DNA from: a virus
IMG/VR virus record: IMGVR_UViG_3300027752_001294
Coordinates: 1-35,057 of that record
Direction: 5' to 3' (one strand)
DNA length: 35,057 bases
The translations under genes were made by a program, and so were the position numbers. This document shows positions 1-9,000 of this stretch, one piece after another. Position 1 is the stretch's first letter. Every line of letters starts with the position of its first letter. The notes beneath the pieces were generated by a model, which saw nothing but the letters and a program-made list of their open reading frames with translations, was not told the DNA's origin and ran no database searches.

Positions 1-1
1 T

Positions 2-3000
2 GTAAGAGGGTATAACAAAGAAAATCCAGTATTTAAATGGTATCAGCCTTTTAGTTCAAATAAAGATATTAATATAAACATTGGCGGAGTGTCAGAAGCG
101 TTTAGTAATTGGGATGCCGGTAAAGTATACGTTAAAGGAAAGAATATTCAGTACCTGAATAATTATTATTCAGTACTAGAAACTCATACAGCAACAAGTG
201 TTTTTGAAACATCTAAGTTTGCAAAACTTCCTAATTTACCTACAGTAGGCGGCGCAGACGCAATATTTAAAGAACGATTTAATAAATTTGATACACAAGT
301 TATGTCTTATGGATCTAATTTAGATACAATACAAGATGTTGTAGACTTTTTACTAGGTTATGAACAATGGTTAAAAGCCCAGGGATTTAGATTTGAATAT
401 TACGATGGTGAAGAACAAGTACTTTCAGACTGGAAAAATAGTTGTAGAGAGTTTATGTTTTGGAGTACACAAAATTGGACAGAAGGCGCACTTATTGCAC
501 TAAGTCCAGTCGCTGATGAAATAAACTTTGAAACTGAATATTCAACAGTTGATAATATATTTGATAATTTTTACGGCTACAGTTTATTAAAAGCAGACGG
601 TACTAAGTTTTCAGAAGAATTTACAAGAATAAGCAGACAAGATCCAAACAAATTTAAAATACGTCCGAGAAAAACTAGTGACGGTGTGTATGCTGTACAA
701 ATACCAATAATAAGAAAAGAACATATTGTATTATTAGATAATACAACAGTGTTTGGTGATGTAATATATCAACCACCTACAGGTTACCGTCAGGACAGAA
801 TACGTTCATTGGGATATAGAACTGTAGATTGGGATGGTAGTTTAAATATACCAGGCTTTATATATGACCAGGCTATTGTTACAGAATGGGAACCTTGGGA
901 AGACTACAACATTGGCGCATTAGTTAAGCATAAACAATTCTTTTATAGTGCAAACAATAAACTAACTGGTAGTGAAATATTTGAAGCATCTAGCTGGACA
1001 CGTCTTGCTAATAAACCGGAAAGTAAATTACTTACTAACTTTGAATATAAAACAAATCAGTTTGCTGACTTTTATGATCTAGACACAGATAACTTTGATG
1101 TAGAACAACAAAAGTATGCACAACACTTAATCGGATACCAGAACAGAGATTACTTAGCAAACATTATTAATGACGATGTGAGCCAGTACAAGTTCTATCA
1201 AGGAATGATTAAAGAAAAAGGTACATTAAATAGTCTTAATAAGTTGTTTGACGTACTTAGTGGAGCTGATAAAGAAAGCATTGATTTTTACGAAGAGTGG
1301 GCAATTAAACAAAGCCAATACGGAGCGAGTGAAGGATTTGACGAAGTTGAATTTAAATTAGACGAATCTAAAATTAGATATAATCCGCAACCGTTTATTC
1401 TTACTAACGATTTCACAGGCGAAGAAACTGATTTAATTTATAGAATATCTGATTTCCAAGTTTATAAAAAGCCAGCAAAATATAATAATAAGCCGTTCCC
1501 TACAACTGATGATTTACCACAATTTACAAAGTCACCTGGATATGCACATATTGAAGATGTATCGATTATATTAAGTGAGTATATAGATCTTGTTAATGTA
1601 GACTTTAATAGAATTAAAAACAATCAATATCTTTGGGTAGGAGACAGGAATGCGCAATGGAATATATATCAGCATGTAAACTCCGGTTATACTATTACAA
1701 GTATTAAAGGAAATGCTACAGCAGTTAGTGTTGGTTCATCAGATAAAGATCAGTTTAAAATTACAATTGATACTTCTGTTACAGATATAAAAGTTGGCGA
1801 CATTGTTGGCATTTATGATCTTATTGAAACTGATTACACTACAACTGATAGTACATATCCAATAGCAAATCAAACAACAGTAGATGTTGACGGATTCTTT
1901 AAAATACTTAAAATTAGTGTAAACGAAATTATTATCGAAACTAACAAAGTAATTTCCGACGTTAATCAATGTAAAGGAATCTTAACAAAATTTACTCCAG
2001 TAAGAGCAGAATCTTATGAACAAGCAAATAGTATTGCACAAGCAGGCATTGAAAAAGATAGCCTACTATGGGTTGATAGTGATGACAGCGGCGATTGGAG
2101 AGTTATTAAAAATAATAAACCATTTAACTTATTACAGCGTATTGAAGGCGAAGATAGAGTACCGTTTAATAGTTTCTCAGATGCAATAGCTATTGATAAT
2201 AGAAATGTTACAATGGCAGTGTCAACACCTTTAAGTGGATCATTAGATATAAACGGTGATCCGGTAGCAGGCGATGGAAAAGTTTTTGTTTACACTAGAG
2301 GCGGCAATAATCAAAACTTCCAATTTACACAAATTGTTGAGCCAGTAACACCAATAGCAGATTTACAAAAAGGATTTGGTAAAGGACTTGGAATTAGTTC
2401 AGATGGCAAATATTTAGTTATTGGTTCACCAGATAGTTCAAATGTAAAAACTAAATTTAAAGGATTGTACAGTACTACAACTGATTATCAAAACACAGAA
2501 ATTGTTTCATACAATGATCAATTATGGGAAGCTGTAATTGATATTAATGGTGCTAATTTATCACAGCCGTTTGGTAGCTTTACAGCAATGGTCGAAGTAT
2601 TATTAGACAACAATATTACTGGTGGCGAAATACAATTTAACAATTTACTAGCAGGTAATTATCCGTTTGTAAATACTGAAACAAATCACATACTAGTAAG
2701 AGCCGGCAAAGACCAATATACAGCAACAGGCCCAGGCGATACTGTTTTCTTAGATTGGTATGCTACTACAACGGCAAACCAAGGACAAGATCCTGCTAAT
2801 TTAACTAGAGCTCCGTTTGGAGGAGAGTTACCGTTAGTAACTGAAGCGTTCTTAGAAAGTGGATTAGTAGTACAAAAGAAAATTGATGTAGTATTATATA
2901 TTGATGCATTTTCAGTAATACCAAGCATAGGCGATCAAATAGACGCACAGGGAGTATTTGGGTATGTAGAATACGTATACCAAGAAGGTCCAAGTTGTGT

Positions 3001-6000
3001 AGTTTATGTAAGCGGTAGTGTAGGTGTTTGGCAAGAGACTGAAGCATTGTACTTAGAAACAGGAGAGTTTATAGGACAATATGTTCGTAACGCTCCTAAG
3101 GAATTAGCGCAAGTAGACACTACAGAAGATTTAGGCGGCTATTGGTGGTTTGATCTTCCTGCAACAGTAACAACAACAAGTATTGTTGAAGATGAAGGTA
3201 GAGCATTAGCAATTTATAATATTGTTCCTGCAGGTAAAACAGCAATTACATCCGCTGGTGGAAATATTTACGATTATAATAATACTGAAATATTTGAAGG
3301 TGCTAACAATATTAACAGTTATATTAGAACACTTACATCTGAAGGTACGCCAGGCGCATACGGAAACTTTGATATTATTGAGAGTGATTTGTTTGTAGTT
3401 AGATCTCCCAAAACACTCACTGACATTCTTGCTGTCGGCGACGATGTTAGTTTATTAGTGTTAAATCTTCCAAACTTAAATGATCAATCGTATGTTGATA
3501 TTACACCAGCAGGAATAAATTATACAGAAACAAATAAATCACATACACTGTTTGATTTGTGGGACGGTTACATTGAATTTTCTTTAGATGAGCCGGATGA
3601 CTTTGGTAATTATTATGAGCCACTAGTTGGACAATTTGTAAGAGATACTACAACAGGTGCAACGGCACAAGTTGCTTTCTATCAAAGAGATTCTAGAAAC
3701 GCAACAATATTTGTTAAAGATGTTCAAGGTACAAACAACTGGTCATTAGGTAGTGAAAACGGTGAACCATCTACTATTGAAATGTTGAGAATACCAACTA
3801 ATCCATCTCCAGTATATAACGTTACAAGAGATTTAGGAAATATTAAAGCTACGTCATTAGGTAGTACTAACTTAGGCATAGGAAAACTTTGTGTATTCCA
3901 GCTTGATGCTGAAATTGTAACTGTTCCTGTAAATGATACTATCATAGGTGCAGAATATATTATCTATAAAGATACTACAATTTTAGGATTACCAACAGAT
4001 GCAAATATTCCGTCTTCCTTAAACTTAGATTGGAAAAATACATACAGAGTTCCGGTAAATGCTGATGGAGAAGCATTACCGTTAAACAATTATGGTATGT
4101 TCTCTGTATACATTAGAGAAAACGTAAGCACATTTACTCCACAAGGCTCCTTTATTGTTCCTGAACAAATTGACGGATTGCGCATAGGATCCAATATTAA
4201 AATAGCCAAGCGTAACGAATTGTATAAAGCATTTATTGGGTGTGCTGGCAATGGCACAGAAGCTAATCCAGGTAGAATTTACTTTTTAAACAATGGAATA
4301 GACGAAGAAGGAATATCATACAACTGGGACCTTGCTAAAGATAAGAGATACAAAGGTGCATTTGGTAATGATAAAGATTACTACTTAAATGATATCGTGT
4401 TTAATGATGGCAATTTTTACACTGCACAAACTAACATAGCAAACGGTGATAGCTTTAATATATTAGATTGGCAACTTGCTACTGACGATAAAATTAAAAG
4501 TATTGATTATATTGGATATATACCAAACGATACTGACCATGTTTATAATAATGATTCATCCTTAAAACTTGATGCAACTGGGTTGACATCGTTTGGTAAA
4601 GATTTTGATATTAGTGACGACGGTGAAGTATTAGTTGTTACAGCAGAGTACACAGGCGCTGCTAACAAAGTTATTGTTTATAGAAACGTAAATGATAACT
4701 ATCAAAATTATCAAGAATTTGAAGCAACGCAAGTAGATGACGGATTTGGCACTCAAATAAGTGTAAGTCAAGACGGCACAATGATTGCAATATCTGCTCC
4801 TAATGCTAACACTATAGCTGGCGATGAAAGAGGCACGGTATACATTTATACTTACAACTCTAAAGCTAGTGTAAGAGCATTTGAACTAACACAAACACTA
4901 GTTAGTTCTAATCCAGTTAGGGGTGAAATGTTTGGCGGAAACATTGACTTTGACGGAAACATGTTATATGTCAGTGCATTTGCTGCACCTAGTGATGACG
5001 AAACATTATTTGATGCTTATCAAGAACGTTTATATCCTGAAAGCATTAAGCCTGGAGAAAAATATTTACTAGATCCTAATTCAGCAGGAACAACAGCAAC
5101 AACATTTGATAACGGATTTACATCGTTTAAAAATATTATAGCTACAAATGGTGTAGTATATGCTTATGATAGAATTGAAGATAGTTTAATATTTGGACAA
5201 ACACTTGATCTTAATAGTCCTAACATAAGATTCTTTGGTAAAAATATTAAAGCTAAAAATAACCACTTGTATGTTGCATTACCTAGCTATGATAATGTAA
5301 ATACTGACGGCACATCTACTAACAAGCCGGGGCTAGTACTAGATTACAGACGTAATGACAGTGATAAAATATGGGAAACATACAGAGCACCTAGCAAGCC
5401 TGTTAACTTAGAAAAAATAAAACGTGCAATGTTGTACAACAAAGATAAAAATATTATTTTACAACATTTAGATTATATCGATCCTGTACAAGGAAAGATT
5501 GCTGGCCCAGCCGATCAAGAAATTCGTTATAAGTCTAGTTTTGATCCAGCAACCTATGATGTAGGCACTTCGGATTTAGATGTTGACACTACTCAATCTT
5601 GGGGGTCAATACATGTTGGCCAAGTATGGTGGGATCTAACAACTTCTAAATTTGTAAACACATATCTAGATGGTAGTACAACTTACAAAAATAATAACTT
5701 TAATAAGTTATTTGAAGGATCTAGTGTTGATGTTTATGAATGGGTTGAATCTAAACTAAAACCCGAAGCTTGGGACACACTATCTTTACAACCAGAAGGC
5801 GAAGCTAGAGGAGTTACCGGCACAACAAAATATGGTCCGGCAGCATATACTGAAAATCGCGTGTACGATAAAATTGCAGAAACATTTACTTCTTACTACT
5901 ACTATTGGGTAAAAAATAAAACTTCGGCTCCTAGCTTAGAAGGTAGAAATCTTAGTGTAGCAACTATTGCTAAGTTAATCGAAGATCCAAGCGGTTCAGG

Positions 6001-9000
6001 TTACAAGTTTATTAGTTTGTTTGGTGATAATTCTTTTGCATTACACAACTGTGAATCTTTAATTGAAGATCAGTCTACAATATTAAACATTCAATATTGG
6101 ACATACAGTAACAAATATGATAACATACATAATCAATACCAAATTTTAGCTGAAGGTCTTGGCACAAGTAAACCTAATGCAGAAATAGAACAAAAATGGT
6201 TTGATAGTTTAGTAGGATACGACAAGCAAGTGCGCCCTGTTCCAGATCCTGCATTAACTGTTAATGAAAGATACGGAATGCTTAACAAGCCGAGACAGTC
6301 TTGGTTTGTTAACAGAGTTGAATCGTTAAAACAATTAGTTGAGCGTACTAATACAGTTTTAAAAAGTAACTTAGTTACTGATGAAAAGGATATTTCTAAA
6401 TTACTAGATTTTGATTCTGCACCAACTTTAATATCACGACATTATGATGTAGCTGTAGATACTGAAATTGATTTACAATTTGTAGGAGTTTCTAGATTAA
6501 TACAAACAGAATTACTACCAATTATAGAAGACGGTAAAATTGTACGTGTTGATATTGCAAACTCTGGCAGAGGATACAAAACAGCACCAACATACACTAT
6601 TGCAGGTCAAGGCACTGGCGCTGAATTCGAAGTAGTAATAAACACAGCTGGACAAATAACAGAAGTAAACGTACTTAATACAGGGTACAATTATAATAAC
6701 AACACACAAATTAAAGTTCGTCCGTTTACAGTTTTAGTAAATGCTGATAGTAATATTAGAGGTAACTGGGCATTATACCAAAGAGACTACACTGCTAGAA
6801 CTTGGGACAGAATTAACAGTCAATCATATGATGTAACCAAATACTGGTACTATTGTGATTGGTATGCAACTGACTACAGTACATTTACTGAAATAGACCA
6901 TGTTATTGATCAAAGTTATAGCTTACAGGGCCTTAACGATCAGTTTGGTGATATTGTTAAGATTCTAAATGTAGGAACTCAAGGTTGGTTACTATTAGAA
7001 AAAATTGACAGCCAAGATACAACAGACTATACTGTTAACTATAAAACAATTGGTAAACAAAACGGAACAATACAACTAAGCGAAAACTTGTATAACTTTG
7101 ATCTAAGTAGAGTTGGGTTTGACACACAAACGTTTGACACACAATTCTTTGATAGCCAGCCAATTACAGAAACAAGAATTGTATTAGAAACATTGAGAGA
7201 TAGTATTTTAGTTGATGATTTAGCATCAGAGTACAATAAATTATTCTTTGCAAGTTTGCGTTATGTATTTACAGAGCAAGGATATGTTGATTGGGCGTTT
7301 AAAACAAGTTTTGTAAAAGCACAGCACAATGTAGGAAGTCTAAGTAATCGTGTTACATATAAAAACGATAGTCTTGAAAGCTATGAAAAATATATTAACG
7401 AAGTTAAGCCTTACAAAGCTAAAATTAGAGAATATGTTTCGGACTATACGACTATTGAAAAGTCTGGAAGTGTAGTAAGTGATTTTGATAATCCTCCAAA
7501 GTACAATAGAGATACACAATCAATTGGAGTTAGTGATGTAAGAGTCATTAACGGACTACTAGCAGGAACACTTGAAGACTATAATACATATCCAAACAAG
7601 ATGTGGTTAGATAATGCTTCTTACAAAGTTATTGAAATATCAATTGCAGATACAGGATCGGGCTATTTAAGTGCTCCACAAATTATTATTGAAGGTAATG
7701 CAACAGCAAAAGCTTCTTTAGGCCCAGGCGGCAAACTATCATCAGTTACTATTGTTAATTCAGGAAGTGATTATATTGTTGCACCAACTGTAACAGTTAA
7801 CGGTACACAGGCAGATGGCGGCACGCCAGCAAAGATATCAGCTAAAATTGGTGATAGCTTAGTTAGGTCTATGCACACTACAGTTAAGTTTGATAGAGTT
7901 AGTGGAACATATTTCATTACGCAATTAAATGAAACTGAACAATTTGCAGGCACTGGAAGTGCTACAGATTTTAATCTAAAATGGCCAATGGACATGCGAA
8001 CTAACACAATTGAAGTTACAATCAATGACGAGTTAGTACTAAACAGTCAGTATGAATATAAAAATTATATTGATACAACAGGCACTTTTAACAAATATTA
8101 TGGAAGAATAGTATTTGATCAACCACCAGCAAATAATTCATTAGTAGTTATTAACTATAAAAAAGCTATAGACTTACTAGATGCACAGGATAGAATTAGT
8201 TTATTCTATAATCCAACTAGTGGACAAATAGGAAAAGATATTACACAGTTAATGGAAGGCGTTGACTACGGCGGCGTCCAAGTTAAGAGTTATGAGTTTG
8301 CAGGTCCTACAGGATGGGATACAGATAATTGGTATGCTGGATCTTGGGATATCTTTGATCAAGATTTTGATGACGAGTCCTTTGAAACAGATGGTTCAAC
8401 ATTAGTATTTGACCTAAGTGCTCCGCTACAATCAGGTGTAAAATATAATGTTTACATTAATGGAAAACGTGTAGATGACGATGCTTGGGACGGAACTACA
8501 AGTGCAGATAGTTTAAACAATAAAAAAGCATTTATGGCTCCGATTATTGGAGACGGAGTAACTAACACGTTTACTTTTGAAAATGAAACAGGCTATTATA
8601 ACTATCTTACTGAAATTAATCCAACATGGCAAGATAATCCACCAAAAGAAATTATAACAGTACGTAGATCTACATCAGATGGTTCATTAGCACCGGGCCA
8701 AGATAGTTTTGATACAGCATTACAAGGTGGTGACTTAGCATATACTACAGCACTTGGTATTAAAGCAGAAGAAATCAATGTAGACGGAGACGGATTTGTA
8801 ACACCAACAACATCAAAAGGACCAGAAGAAACTATTCCAGGACAAGTACTTGATACATTAGATATTACTGTATACGAAAGACCAGTAAGTGGTTCTAGTT
8901 TAATGCAAAGTCACATATTCAAAGGTGACGGAACTACAACAGTGTTTAATCTAAGAGAAAAACCTATCTCATATGAAAGTGTTATTGTTAAAGTTAACTA

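Noticed and set aside
89-91. GTG as the true start of the giant protein
   Set aside because: The frame is open to the window edge, the preceding codons look like normal protein, and there is no properly spaced ribosome site.
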